Made by a program: the position numbers and the translations under genes
Origin: a virus
Virus record (IMG/VR): IMGVR_UViG_3300045051_001256
Span: 1 to 39,479 of that record
Strand: one strand, 5' to 3'
Length of the DNA stretch: 39,479 nucleotides
Part shown: one piece after another, positions 1-7,696 of the stretch
Layout of the letters: every line of letters begins with the position of its first letter
Position numbering within the stretch: position 1 is the stretch's first letter
The notes under the pieces: generated by a model
Seen by the model: the letters and a program-made list of their open reading frames with translations, nothing else
What the model was told of the DNA's origin: nothing
Database searches by the model: none

Positions 1-127
1 GATTTTGGATCAGATAATCAAGGAGGGTTGATATCAATACGTGCGGGATCTTCCGACGGAGTGAATGACGGTCCTGATGTTGATTTAACAGGAGGAGATG
101 CAGGTACCGAAGGAAATGGAGGGACTG
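1..127. repeat. Terminal overlap of circular contig (left copy)
   Basis: These 127 bases are identical to 39353-39479. A fibre reading frame continues in phase from the right end into this copy, so the molecule is circular or circularly permuted, about 39,352 bp, and this is one locus counted twice. The length 127 equals a common assembler k-mer, so it is most likely an assembly overlap and not a biological terminal repeat. Confidence 0.95.
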
Positions 128-2022
128 TAACTCTTACCGGAGGAAGTGGAGGATCATCAAATGGTCGCGGAGGACATGTTCGTTTTTGGGGTGGTAATCC
201 TTCGTCTGGGACCGATAATGACGGAGGAAACGTTTATATTGAATCCGGAGAAAAAGACGGATCAGGGGCAAATGGAAAAATAATGATGCGAGAGTCCCAT
301 AGTGGTCCTTATTCTATTTTTGATCTTTCAGCTATAACTACCTCAGATAAGACGTTTACTTTCCCTGATGCGTCAGGCACGATCGCTTTGACTTCAGATA
401 TCGCCAATCAGGTTACGGCTGCTTCAACGTTCGGTACGGACAATTCTATCCTTCGTGCCGATGGAACATTGCGGGGAGCGCAGTCATCCGGATCCGTATC
501 GGTTATTGACGATTCCGGAAGGCTTGGCCTTGGGACCGCATCCCCCTCTGAGTTATTGCACCTCGTCAAAGCGACAGGAAACTTCACCACGGTACGGTTC
601 GATTCAGGGACTACGCAGGGGTATTTCTTCGCGTATGATGGGGATAATTCCGTCAATATCGGAGCAAACAGCAATTCCGTCGTCAACATACGCGTCAACA
701 ATTCGTCCGTTGCCCAGTTTACCGCCGGAGGATCGAAAACGGGTATTCTCGACTTCTCGAGCGTCGCAACATCAGATAAGACGTTTACCTTCCCCAATGT
801 GTCCGGGACGCTTATCACCACGGGAAATCTCACCAGTATTACGACGGTGGGGACGATCGCCGCGGGAGTATGGAACGGTACAGCGATCGATCATGCGTAC
901 CTGACAGGAATCGTACAGGCTGATGTAGGAGGACTGACAACGGCAAGCTCTCCGACGTTTACCGGTCTTACCCTTTCCGGAAATCAGACGACAGCCGGAT
1001 ATCTTCGTGTAGGATCCAATAGCGCCCCGGCAAACACGACAGCCGGCGACATCACGGGAGTGCGTATATTCGTTGGCAATGGCGCTGCGGTAGGAACAGG
1101 AAATATCGTAAAGATTGATGGTGCGAACGTTGCAAATGGCATTACTGGTATGCTCACGCTTCAGTCAACGGATTCCCATGCGACAGACAAGGGAGCATCG
1201 ATCGTCCTTGGCGGCTATATTACCAGCGCAACGACATTCGAGGGATTTGCCGGGATCGCCGGACGAAAAGAGAACAGCAATTCCGGAAATACCCGCGGAT
1301 ATTTGCAACTTTCGACAAACGGATCGGAGCGCATGCGTATTGACTCAAACGGCAAGGTAGGCATCGGAACGACCGGATCCAGCGGACTGATGAACAACGA
1401 TCTGTCCATGTCCGGACAGGCAGCAAAGTCGTGGGGACTCGAGCGTCATACGACCTCTGATACTGCCGGAAATAACCTCACGATTAAGTCGGGAGGAGCA
1501 ACGTCCGCGGCAACGAATAAATCGGCGGGAAGTCTTATTCTCCAAACTGGTCTTTCCACTGGATCCGGCACAGGACAGATACGCTTGCAGGCGACGCTTA
1601 ACACCGCAGCGTCTACGACGGATAATGCCCTTGTCACCAGAATGATCGTCAATGGAACCGTGGCTTTGACTTCGGGTGTTGCCGCGACGATTGCCACTCC
1701 CACGATCGCCGCGGGACAGATGGCCGGGGGAATTGTCATGTATTCGATCGTCGAGAGTGACGGCACGGATATGATCGTTGAGTCTGGACAGGTAGCATTT
1801 TCTCTCGTCCTCAAGTCAACAACGTATACGTCCGGAACTTCCATCCTTGGTACGGTTACAACGGCAAAAAGCGATGGCACCGATACGATTGCCACAACGT
1901 TCGCGTTTGATGCCACCAATCATCTGCAAGTTACCTGTACGATCACCGGGAATACTCCCTCGTCGTTTAAGATCATTTATACGGTCGTGTCACACGCGCT
2001 TCAGGATATTACTGCTCCGTAA
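1..2022 (+). CDS. Giant tail fibre, C-terminal part (gene begins at 35657)
   Basis: This is the last 673 residues of a 1905-residue fibre protein whose start is at 35657, across the circular junction. The first codon in frame is GAT at base 1. The sequence is glycine-, serine- and threonine-rich beta-structure typical of phage fibres, with two copies of a segment resembling TSDKTFTFP-x-x-SGT (about 340-400 and 765-830), short LGLGTASPSE- and VGIGT-like motifs common in phage fibres, and another copy of an 'SGGA...GSL.LQTG.STGSGT' module (1444-1657) also found at 39041-39250 and more distantly at 38740-38880. The last ~110 residues form a distinct beta-rich tip ending in DITAP and a TAA stop. 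No S74 chaperone domain is seen. The likely role is receptor binding at the distal end. Family assignment is by composition and motif only. Confidence 0.85.
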   Translation, partial: DFGSDNQGGLISIRAGSSDGVNDGPDVDLTGGDAGTEGNGGTVTLTGGSGGSSNGRGGHVRFWGGNPSSGTDNDGGNVYIESGEKDGSGANGKIMMRESHSGPYSIFDLSAITTSDKTFTFPDASGTIALTSDIANQVTAASTFGTDNSILRADGTLRGAQSSGSVSVIDDSGRLGLGTASPSELLHLVKATGNFTTVRFDSGTTQGYFFAYDGDNSVNIGANSNSVVNIRVNNSSVAQFTAGGSKTGILDFSSVATSDKTFTFPNVSGTLITTGNLTSITTVGTIAAGVWNGTAIDHAYLTGIVQADVGGLTTASSPTFTGLTLSGNQTTAGYLRVGSNSAPANTTAGDITGVRIFVGNGAAVGTGNIVKIDGANVANGITGMLTLQSTDSHATDKGASIVLGGYITSATTFEGFAGIAGRKENSNSGNTRGYLQLSTNGSERMRIDSNGKVGIGTTGSSGLMNNDLSMSGQAAKSWGLERHTTSDTAGNNLTIKSGGATSAATNKSAGSLILQTGLSTGSGTGQIRLQATLNTAASTTDNALVTRMIVNGTVALTSGVAATIATPTIAAGQMAGGIVMYSIVESDGTDMIVESGQVAFSLVLKSTTYTSGTSILGTVTTAKSDGTDTIATTFAFDATNHLQVTCTITGNTPSSFKIIYTVVSHALQDITAP

Positions 2023-2026
2023 CCCC

Positions 2027-2063
2027 TTGACAGCAGTGGTACGGCATGGAAAAATACGCTCAT
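2027..2063 (+). promoter_or_regulatory. Putative sigma70 promoter for a leaderless mRNA
   Basis: A perfect -35 box TTGACA (2027-2032) is followed after 17 bases by AAAAAT (2050-2055, four of six matches to TATAAT). The ATG at 2064 is 8 bases further on, so transcription would start at or within two bases of it. It lies just after the fibre stop codon. The weak -10 makes this less certain than the 17877 promoter. Confidence 0.5.
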
Positions 2064-2405
2064 ATGAAAATACTCACCTCCCAAGTATTGAAGGATTACG
2101 AAGGCAAGGATATTTCGGAAACAGTGACAAAAGACGGAAAGATAGTCGAGAATCCGGTCACTCTTCGGGCAGTCATTTCCACTTCACTCAACACGCTTTT
2201 CCAGAATGAACCGCAAACTGCGGAAGAGAAAAGCAAGATATTCCAGCTCTCCCTCAAGCTATACGCCGGAAAAGAGCCGGATTTTACTGTCGACGATTTG
2301 GCATTTATCAAAACAAAAGTTGGGAAAGTATACAATGCCCTCGTGTATGGACGCGTGTGTGAGGTTTTTGAGAAAGACACAGCGAAAACTCCCGCCGCAC
2401 ACTGA
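2064..2405 (+). CDS. Hypothetical protein (113 aa)
   Basis: The protein begins MKILTSQVLKDYEGKD and is soluble, charged and mostly helical, with no transmembrane segment or metal motif. I do not recognise a family with confidence. The N-terminal pattern (T-x-VLKDYEGK) resembles small phage proteins near tail genes, but this is only an impression. An in-frame ATG at 2046 exists; 2064 is preferred because a TTGACA promoter would place the transcript start there and no Shine-Dalgarno site precedes either. It sits between the fibre gene and a glycosyltransferase, 11 bases before the latter, and is probably cotranscribed with it. Confidence 0.75.
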   Translation: MKILTSQVLKDYEGKDISETVTKDGKIVENPVTLRAVISTSLNTLFQNEPQTAEEKSKIFQLSLKLYAGKEPDFTVDDLAFIKTKVGKVYNALVYGRVCEVFEKDTAKTPAAH

Positions 2406-2416
2406 TCGCGCTTCCT

Positions 2417-3604
2417 ATGATGTGGGAAGATAAATATCGCTTCCATCTTCTCGGTCTTGCGCACCTTCCGGTTTCCGAAACGTACATGGCTTGTGCGTTT
2501 ACCCAAAAGATCGTCAAGCTATCAAAGATGCTGCTTTCACTTGGCCATCAGGTGTATCTCTACGGCGCTGAAGGATCGGACGCTCCATGCACTGAGTTTA
2601 TTCAGACCCACACACTTAAAGATATCCGTGACGCATGGGGAGATGGCGATGACCGATTTCCCATCGGGTATGACTGGACCACGCAGCAATTCAGGCATGA
2701 TTTTTCCGGAAAGCGAACAAAAGCGACACGAAAATACTACGATGTCGCCGCAAAGGCAATCATCGACCGAAAGCGTCCGGATGATTTTCTTTTATTGACG
2801 CAAGGCGTCTACCAGAAGCCGATTGCGGATGCGGTGGGTATAGAGCTCACTGTTGAACCGGGGGTGGGCTACAGGGGATCGTACAGCCTCTACCGGGCAT
2901 TTGAGAGCGCTTCCCTTATGAACTTTACCTATGGCAGCGAGTATCCGTTCGCGTCTATCAAGGCAAGTAACTATTGGCGTGTTATCCCGAACTATTTTAA
3001 TCTCAGGGATTTCCCCTTCGTGGAGGAGAAAGACGACTACTACCTGTTCATCGGCAGGATGATATTCCAGAAGGGTATCAATATCGCTATCGACGCTACG
3101 AGAGCGCTGGGGGCAAAACTCGTTCTCGCCGGGCAGCCGGATCCTGACGATTACGATTTGTCGAACCTTCCTCCCCACTGCGAGTATGTTGGCTACGCGG
3201 ATCCCGCACTACGCGCGTCCCTTATGGGGAACGCCCGGGCAGTATTCGTCCCGACGTTGTATCTCGAAGCGTTCGGGGGTGTTTCCGTGGAGGCGCAACT
3301 TTGCGGGACGCCAGTTATCACCTCAAACTTTGGTTGCTTTCCGGAAAACGTCCGTCACGGGGAAACGGGATTCCTCTGTAATACGCTTCAGGATTTCGTT
3401 GATGCCGGACGAAAAGCCGGTTTCTTGAACCCTTTGCGTATACGAAAACACGCCGAGCGGTATTCGATGGATGTGGTGAAATATGAGTATGATCGCTGGT
3501 TCCATGAGCTGTATCGTCTGTACGAAAGTATTGTCGATCAATCGAAAAAAGCATGGAATTACGTCGACGGTCTTGACAATAAGCAAAACACGGGAGTAGG
3601 ATGA
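2417..3604 (+). CDS. GT4-family glycosyltransferase (GT-B fold)
   Basis: A 395-aa retaining glycosyltransferase that would transfer a sugar from a nucleotide-sugar donor. The C-terminal Rossmann half begins at YYLFIGRM (about residue 209) and carries LVLAGQPD and the family E-x7-E donor-binding signature in EAFGGVSVEAQLCGTPVI (about residues 283-300). The N-terminal half has LLGLAHLPVSETYM and CAFTQKIVKLSKML, as in many phage and bacterial glycosyltransferases. No signal peptide or membrane segment is present, so it is cytoplasmic. It lies just downstream of the fibre gene, and another glycosyltransferase (34904) lies just upstream of it, suggesting the fibre or another virion glycan as target. 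The acceptor and donor are unknown. Its 3' end holds the next promoter: the TAGGAT box overlaps the stop codon. Confidence 0.9.
   Translation: MMWEDKYRFHLLGLAHLPVSETYMACAFTQKIVKLSKMLLSLGHQVYLYGAEGSDAPCTEFIQTHTLKDIRDAWGDGDDRFPIGYDWTTQQFRHDFSGKRTKATRKYYDVAAKAIIDRKRPDDFLLLTQGVYQKPIADAVGIELTVEPGVGYRGSYSLYRAFESASLMNFTYGSEYPFASIKASNYWRVIPNYFNLRDFPFVEEKDDYYLFIGRMIFQKGINIAIDATRALGAKLVLAGQPDPDDYDLSNLPPHCEYVGYADPALRASLMGNARAVFVPTLYLEAFGGVSVEAQLCGTPVITSNFGCFPENVRHGETGFLCNTLQDFVDAGRKAGFLNPLRIRKHAERYSMDVVKYEYDRWFHELYRLYESIVDQSKKAWNYVDGLDNKQNTGVG
3573..3602 (+). promoter_or_regulatory. Late-type promoter, copy 1 (TTGACA-N18-TAGGAT)
   Basis: TTGACA is at 3573-3578 and TAGGAT at 3597-3602, an 18-base spacer, inside the end of the glycosyltransferase gene. 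The same two boxes at the same spacing occur at 30512 and 35571, each time at the 3' end of the upstream gene and each followed by the same leader motif. The recurrence makes a real promoter likely. The off-consensus -10 and long spacer suggest weak unassisted activity. Confidence 0.75.
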
Positions 3605-3612
3605 AAGCATAA

Positions 3613-3654
3613 CGTTATAGCGAATAGACTAGCGGGGAGATCCCCCGCTTTTTT
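3613..3654 (+). promoter_or_regulatory. Conserved leader motif plus terminator hairpin, copy 1
   Basis: The motif CGTTATAGCGAATAGACTA is followed by GCG, which opens a hairpin stem (GCGGGG, loop AGAT or similar, CCCCGC) and a T6 tract (3649-3654). The start codon GTG at 3655 follows the T tract directly. Copies 2 and 3 keep the motif identically but have different, still-paired stem sequences, the pattern expected of a functional RNA hairpin. The arrangement resembles an intrinsic terminator between promoter and gene, so readthrough or antitermination would be needed for expression. Confidence 0.75.
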
Positions 3655-4323
3655 GTGCCTATGAAAGTATCTGAGATACAAACAGAAGTCATCAATCGGT
3701 TGGGTCCGGGAGCCTCCACAACGGCTTCTAAGCTTCTCCGTCCTATCGATCAGGGTGTCAAGATTATCTACAATAAACTTGTCACGGTTAAAGAGGATCT
3801 CTTTTTTGGAACGGCTTATTGGAACACGATAAATGGTAGACAGGAATATCTCGCCGCAGATGGTGTTCCCACGGATATCAAGCGCATACTGAGTCTCGAG
3901 ACACGGTATGCCGATCAATCCGTTCGCGTGCGCGCAACGGAAGTAAAAATCGGAAGCGTCCCACAATTTGATTTTACTTCCTCGGTATATCAGGATAAGT
4001 ACCATCCCCGGTACTACAAAATGGGAAACGGTACGAATATCATCATCGGATTTATTCCTTCTCACGATGCCGACGGATCAAGCTACACTGCGCTTCGCTA
4101 TCTCAAGCAGCCAACGGAAATCACCGATGCGAATCAGGTGCCGATAATCCCGGTCGATTCCCACTATCTCGTTGTTGATTTTGCGCTCGCCGTCGCACAG
4201 TTGGGTGAGGATGAGGATGGCAATGCCTATCAATCGCTGCTTCGACGTTTCGATGCGGACCTTGAGCGATGGATTCAATCTGAGTATCCGATCAATACCG
4301 AAGGACAATTTACGCAGGACTGA
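3655..4323 (+). CDS. Head-tail adaptor/connector-like protein
   Basis: A 222-aa soluble protein. Size and place (first gene of the tail module, directly before the gp10-like tail protein) match podovirus head-tail adaptors that sit beneath the portal. The sequence has an N-terminal helical part (EIQTEVINRLGP), a central beta region (YYKMGNGTNIIIGFIP) and a C-terminal helix (LLRRFDADLERWIQSE), a common plan for such adaptors. GTG 3655 is taken as start because it abuts the T tract exactly as ATG does in the two sister leaders; ATG 3661 is two codons later. No Shine-Dalgarno site precedes either. The role is inferred from context and general sequence character. Confidence 0.7.
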   Translation: MPMKVSEIQTEVINRLGPGASTTASKLLRPIDQGVKIIYNKLVTVKEDLFFGTAYWNTINGRQEYLAADGVPTDIKRILSLETRYADQSVRVRATEVKIGSVPQFDFTSSVYQDKYHPRYYKMGNGTNIIIGFIPSHDADGSSYTALRYLKQPTEITDANQVPIIPVDSHYLVVDFALAVAQLGEDEDGNAYQSLLRRFDADLERWIQSEYPINTEGQFTQD

Positions 4324-4324
4324 T

Positions 4325-4504
4325 ATGACGACACGAAACGATATAGAAAAAATTATCCATGCACACGTAGGTGAAGGCCGTGCCGCGATGAAATCGGCCG
4401 TTATTTTGGTTGTGACAGCGGACGAGGATCTCGACGGCATAGCCAAGGACCGCATCCTTGACGATCTTCTCTCGTATACCGAGTACGAAAAGGAGCAAAC
4501 GTGA
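4325..4504 (+). CDS. Small hypothetical protein (59 aa)
   Basis: It starts one base after the adaptor stop codon and overlaps the next gene by four bases, so it is embedded in the tail operon. It begins MTTRNDIEKIIHAHVGEGRAA and is acidic and helical, with a hydrophobic stretch SAVILVVTA too short and polar-flanked for a clear membrane segment. I recognise no family. Its place between adaptor and gp10-like genes suggests a minor morphogenesis role. Confidence 0.7.
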   Translation: MTTRNDIEKIIHAHVGEGRAAMKSAVILVVTADEDLDGIAKDRILDDLLSYTEYEKEQT

Positions 4505-6030
4505 GGCCATATCAGGCACCATTTGAGCAGTTAATGTACGCCGGACAGAACGATATCTCCGATGATCAGCTTGTCCATAAGTACGAGGGATCACTTGTTC
4601 AGAATTGCATCATCAGAAACATTGGATCCGTATCGGGGCGCCCCGGCCTTACACTCGTGGGAACGGATTATGGGGACCAGAATATATTGGGATTTGGTCC
4701 GAAACGCATCGGCACGAAGTTTCTGACGCATGTGGTCAATGGCGCATCGGTATCGCAGGTTGAATTGTTTACGAGCGGCGACTGGTCGCCGGTATCCGGA
4801 GCGGAGCTCACCAAGGACCGGCACGTATTCACCATTGAGTCCGATAATGGCAACGTCTACTATTTTGATGGCGACGGAAGCCATAACGTCGGTAAGTTTG
4901 ACGGTACGAATTGGGCACTCGTCGGAGGGATGCCGAAAGGAAGATATCCGGCGCTTTGGAAAAACTTTTTGTGGATTGGCGGCGTTGAGGCATATCCCCG
5001 CCGTTTGTATTTATCAAATATAGGGGACCATGAGACATTTGACGCCTCGGATTATATCGATTTTCCTTATGATATTGTCGGCGTCCGCGGTTACTTTAAT
5101 CTTTTGGTGGTTGCAACGACCCATGAGGTGTTCTTTATCGATGGATCGTCCCAAACTGATTTTGTAGTTTCCGGACAGACGGTATATGTTCCTTCCGGAT
5201 TCGATTTTGGTATTGCTTCCCATGAGTCAATGCAAATTGTGGGGAACGAGTTGTGGGGAATGGACCGGGAGGGAAGGATCCGGAGGATATTCCGTTCACC
5301 AAACGATGCTATTTTCGGGGGTATCATTTCCGATAAAATCGAGGCGCTGACGCAGACATTCAACAAAAACCAGCTTTCCAAGGTAACGGCAGCGTTCATC
5401 AATGGCTATTACATCTTTTTTGCTCCGGTGGGATCCGATACCGAGAATAGTATCGGCGCATACTACGATACCCGTCTACCGCTACCCTCCGGTATTCCGT
5501 CGACGATATCACGGTGGAGTGTACTCAAAGGATGGACACCGTCACACTTGGCAGTATACGAGTCCTCACAGACGCCGGAGCTGTATGTCGGAGAATCGGG
5601 AGCCCATTCCCGGATATACAAATGGGCAGGGACGGACGATAACGGCGAAGAGATAGAGATGATATGGCGCGGAGCACGCACAAATAACGGGTTTCCGAAT
5701 AATCCCAAGCAGTATCGATGGGGAAAGCAGATGGCGCAGCCGATCGGCAATTACACCGGACTTATCAAGGCCGATATCGATTCCACCGGCATGTATACGA
5801 TAAAGACGATGAACTTCGCCGGAAATAATAAGCTATTGGGTGACGACTGGACGCTCGGTGAGGATGAGCTTGGCGATCAGGGAAAGCTCGATACGAACTT
5901 CTTTTTTAACGAAGGCGGGGCAGATATCAACGGTAAGACATTACAAATGGAACTGTACGCTCTCTATGCGGCCGCAATACCGTCATGGGGCAAACAGACG
6001 TATCTTTACAAAGTGCTGAAAATGCGCTAG
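4501..6030 (+). CDS. P22 gp10-like tail hub/stabilisation protein
   Basis: A 509-aa soluble, beta-rich protein starting at GTG 4501 in a four-base overlap with the upstream gene. The N-terminus (YQAPFEQLMYAGQNDISDD ... VQNCIIRNIGSVSGRPG) and repeated blade-like segments (VYYFDGDGSHNVGKFDGTNW, FLWIGGVEAYPRRLYLSNIGD, VVATTHEVFFIDGSS) resemble the beta-propeller-like tail hub proteins of P22-type phages, which plug the portal and join the fibres or needle to the tail. P22 gp10 is similar in length. It lies after the adaptor and before fibre-like genes, as expected. The assignment rests on motif style and context. Confidence 0.65.
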   Translation: MRPYQAPFEQLMYAGQNDISDDQLVHKYEGSLVQNCIIRNIGSVSGRPGLTLVGTDYGDQNILGFGPKRIGTKFLTHVVNGASVSQVELFTSGDWSPVSGAELTKDRHVFTIESDNGNVYYFDGDGSHNVGKFDGTNWALVGGMPKGRYPALWKNFLWIGGVEAYPRRLYLSNIGDHETFDASDYIDFPYDIVGVRGYFNLLVVATTHEVFFIDGSSQTDFVVSGQTVYVPSGFDFGIASHESMQIVGNELWGMDREGRIRRIFRSPNDAIFGGIISDKIEALTQTFNKNQLSKVTAAFINGYYIFFAPVGSDTENSIGAYYDTRLPLPSGIPSTISRWSVLKGWTPSHLAVYESSQTPELYVGESGAHSRIYKWAGTDDNGEEIEMIWRGARTNNGFPNNPKQYRWGKQMAQPIGNYTGLIKADIDSTGMYTIKTMNFAGNNKLLGDDWTLGEDELGDQGKLDTNFFFNEGGADINGKTLQMELYALYAAAIPSWGKQTYLYKVLKMR

Positions 6031-6039
6031 GAGGAATAT

Positions 6040-6594
6040 ATGGGAATCGTCACACTACCGAACACACTTGTCGATCATACGGTACCTACCGCCGCGCAGT
6101 TTATGGCGAATTTCAATACCATTTACAATGAGTTTAACGGGTTGATCGATAATGCCAATATCGCTGCCGATGCCGATATCGCCGAAAGCAAATTGCTTTT
6201 TGACACGACAAACGGCCACAAACATGACGGATCCGACTCAAAACTCATTCAGGTAAACCGCGCATTTCCGTTTTTTGTTCCGGGGACGCCATCGGTTGCC
6301 AATGATCTTTCGTGGAATCCCACGTCTCCGGAGGCAGTAACGGCCGTAAAGGGATGGGTACACGTCAAAACAGCACCCACCGGGGCCGACCTTATCATTC
6401 GCATCTACAACGTTACGCAGTCACGGGATGTCTGTTCGATTACCGTTGCCGCAGGAGCAATAGACGGCAATAATTCAAGCATGACCAATGCGGCGATTGC
6501 CGCCGGGGATGTGCTTCGCTGCGATGTCACTCAGATAGGATCGACAGTAGCAGGAGCAAATGCGACCGTGGTCCTTGAGTGTTCACAGCCATAA
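6040..6594 (+). CDS. Tail fibre/needle-like virion protein
   Basis: A 184-aa protein with a good ribosome site (AGGAGG, 6 bases before ATG). The N-terminus (TLVDHTVPTAAQFMANFNTIYNEFNGLIDNANIAADADIAESKL) is a pattern seen at the starts of phage tail fibres, where it forms a helical attachment region, and is followed by a NGHKHDGSDS turn. The remainder is beta-rich (VKGWVHVKTAPTGADLIIRIYN). It probably attaches at the tail tip next to the gp10-like protein, as a short fibre or cap. No enzymatic motif is visible. Confidence 0.65.
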   Translation: MGIVTLPNTLVDHTVPTAAQFMANFNTIYNEFNGLIDNANIAADADIAESKLLFDTTNGHKHDGSDSKLIQVNRAFPFFVPGTPSVANDLSWNPTSPEAVTAVKGWVHVKTAPTGADLIIRIYNVTQSRDVCSITVAAGAIDGNNSSMTNAAIAAGDVLRCDVTQIGSTVAGANATVVLECSQP

Positions 6595-6597
6595 TCT

Positions 6598-7695
6598 ATG
6601 TCCTTACTATTTTTGGAAAATGAGCGGTACGGCGGAGGAAATGCGGGTGTCGTGAGTGAAAACACGGGAACTGATGCGCCAATAGACGCACCGGCTACCG
6701 GTACCGCCGGACAGAAAACGATCGCTGCGACAAACGTTGCTTTTTCTCCCGGGCAGCTTATCCTCGTTATCGACATGAACTCAAACGCCCGGGAGCTTAA
6801 TATAATAAAGACATATTCTGCTGGATCTATCGGCACAAAATATGAGCTTGCCAATACGTATACCAAGGCACAGGTCATCGTGGTATCGCAAACCTCTTCG
6901 TATACTATTCCTGCGGGACAGACGGTGACTGTCAAAGCATGGGACGGCTCCGTGGGCGGCGTATTTATCCGTATGGCAGACGGACCGATGTCTATTGGTT
7001 CCATCAACGGCAAGGGTAAAGGATTCCGCGGGGGAACCGGCGCATCAGGTACGATCGGACAGCAGGGAGAAGGAACAGGGGGAACGCCCGGAAATGCAAC
7101 CGCAAGAAATGGTAATGGCGGTGGTGGTGGGTCAGGCGTTACGATCGGCTCACAGGGCGATGGAGCCGGAGGAGGGGGCAATGCAGCAAATGGCGATGAC
7201 GGGGTCCACAAGTTCGCTACAGTCGGTCAGGGAGGTGCGCTTGTCGGCGATGTCGGACTCAATACAATTTCCATGGGCGGTGGTGGTGGTGGTGGTGCCC
7301 GTGGCGGCACGGTAACGGGAACCGGAGGAAACGGTGGTCGCGGAGCGGCGATCGTTATTCTTATTTATCGTTCGCTTGTGATAACCGGTGGTATTGATCT
7401 TCGCGGCGATGACGGAGGAAATGCCTCACCGGACGAAGGATCCGGCGGCGGCGGTGGCGCGGGAGGGAGTTTCTTGGGCGTTGGTCTTTCCGCGGCGGTC
7501 GGATCAAATCTCATTGACACCCGGGGAGGAGCAAAAGGTTTTCCTGTCAATGCAAACTCAGGCGATGGAGGAAAGGGAGCGGATGGACGTGTTCATATCG
7601 ATTATCTTACCTCGAAGTCGGGCACCGCTCTTCCCTCACTTGATGCTAGTCTTGCACAGGCGCTTGCCGATATAATGTTCGGAGGAGTGATTTAA
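6598..7695 (+). CDS. Glycine-rich tail adhesin-like protein
   Basis: A 365-aa protein. Residues 1-125 are ordinary mixed sequence ending in SSYTIPAGQTVTVKAW. Residues ~135-330 are extremely glycine-rich with runs such as GNGGGGGSG, GAGGGGNAANG and GGGGGGGARGG, interrupted by a hydrophobic segment AAIVILIYRSLVI (about residue 250). The C-terminus is helical. Such poly-glycine segments occur in phage receptor-binding adhesins (T-even gp38 type, polyglycine-II sandwich) and in other glycine-rich tail proteins; which applies here cannot be told. An in-frame (GGT)6 tract lies at 7279-7296. It begins 3 bases after the previous gene with no clear Shine-Dalgarno site, so translation is probably coupled. 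Confidence 0.7.
   Translation: MSLLFLENERYGGGNAGVVSENTGTDAPIDAPATGTAGQKTIAATNVAFSPGQLILVIDMNSNARELNIIKTYSAGSIGTKYELANTYTKAQVIVVSQTSSYTIPAGQTVTVKAWDGSVGGVFIRMADGPMSIGSINGKGKGFRGGTGASGTIGQQGEGTGGTPGNATARNGNGGGGGSGVTIGSQGDGAGGGGNAANGDDGVHKFATVGQGGALVGDVGLNTISMGGGGGGGARGGTVTGTGGNGGRGAAIVILIYRSLVITGGIDLRGDDGGNASPDEGSGGGGGAGGSFLGVGLSAAVGSNLIDTRGGAKGFPVNANSGDGGKGADGRVHIDYLTSKSGTALPSLDASLAQALADIMFGGVI
7279..7296 (+). repeat. In-frame (GGT)6 microsatellite
   Basis: Six consecutive GGT codons, preceded by GGC, encode a glycine run in the glycine-rich tail protein. Slippage here would change the length of the run without shifting the frame. Confidence 0.9.
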
Positions 7696-7696
7696 T

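Noticed and set aside
1-127. 127-bp terminal repeat as biological terminal redundancy
   Set aside because: The length equals a standard assembler k-mer and the fibre gene reads in frame across it, so an assembly overlap of a circle is the simpler reading.
6531-7211. Minus-strand Pro-rich ORF over the glycine-rich protein
   Set aside because: It is an artefact of GGN codons read backwards; all real genes are on the + strand.
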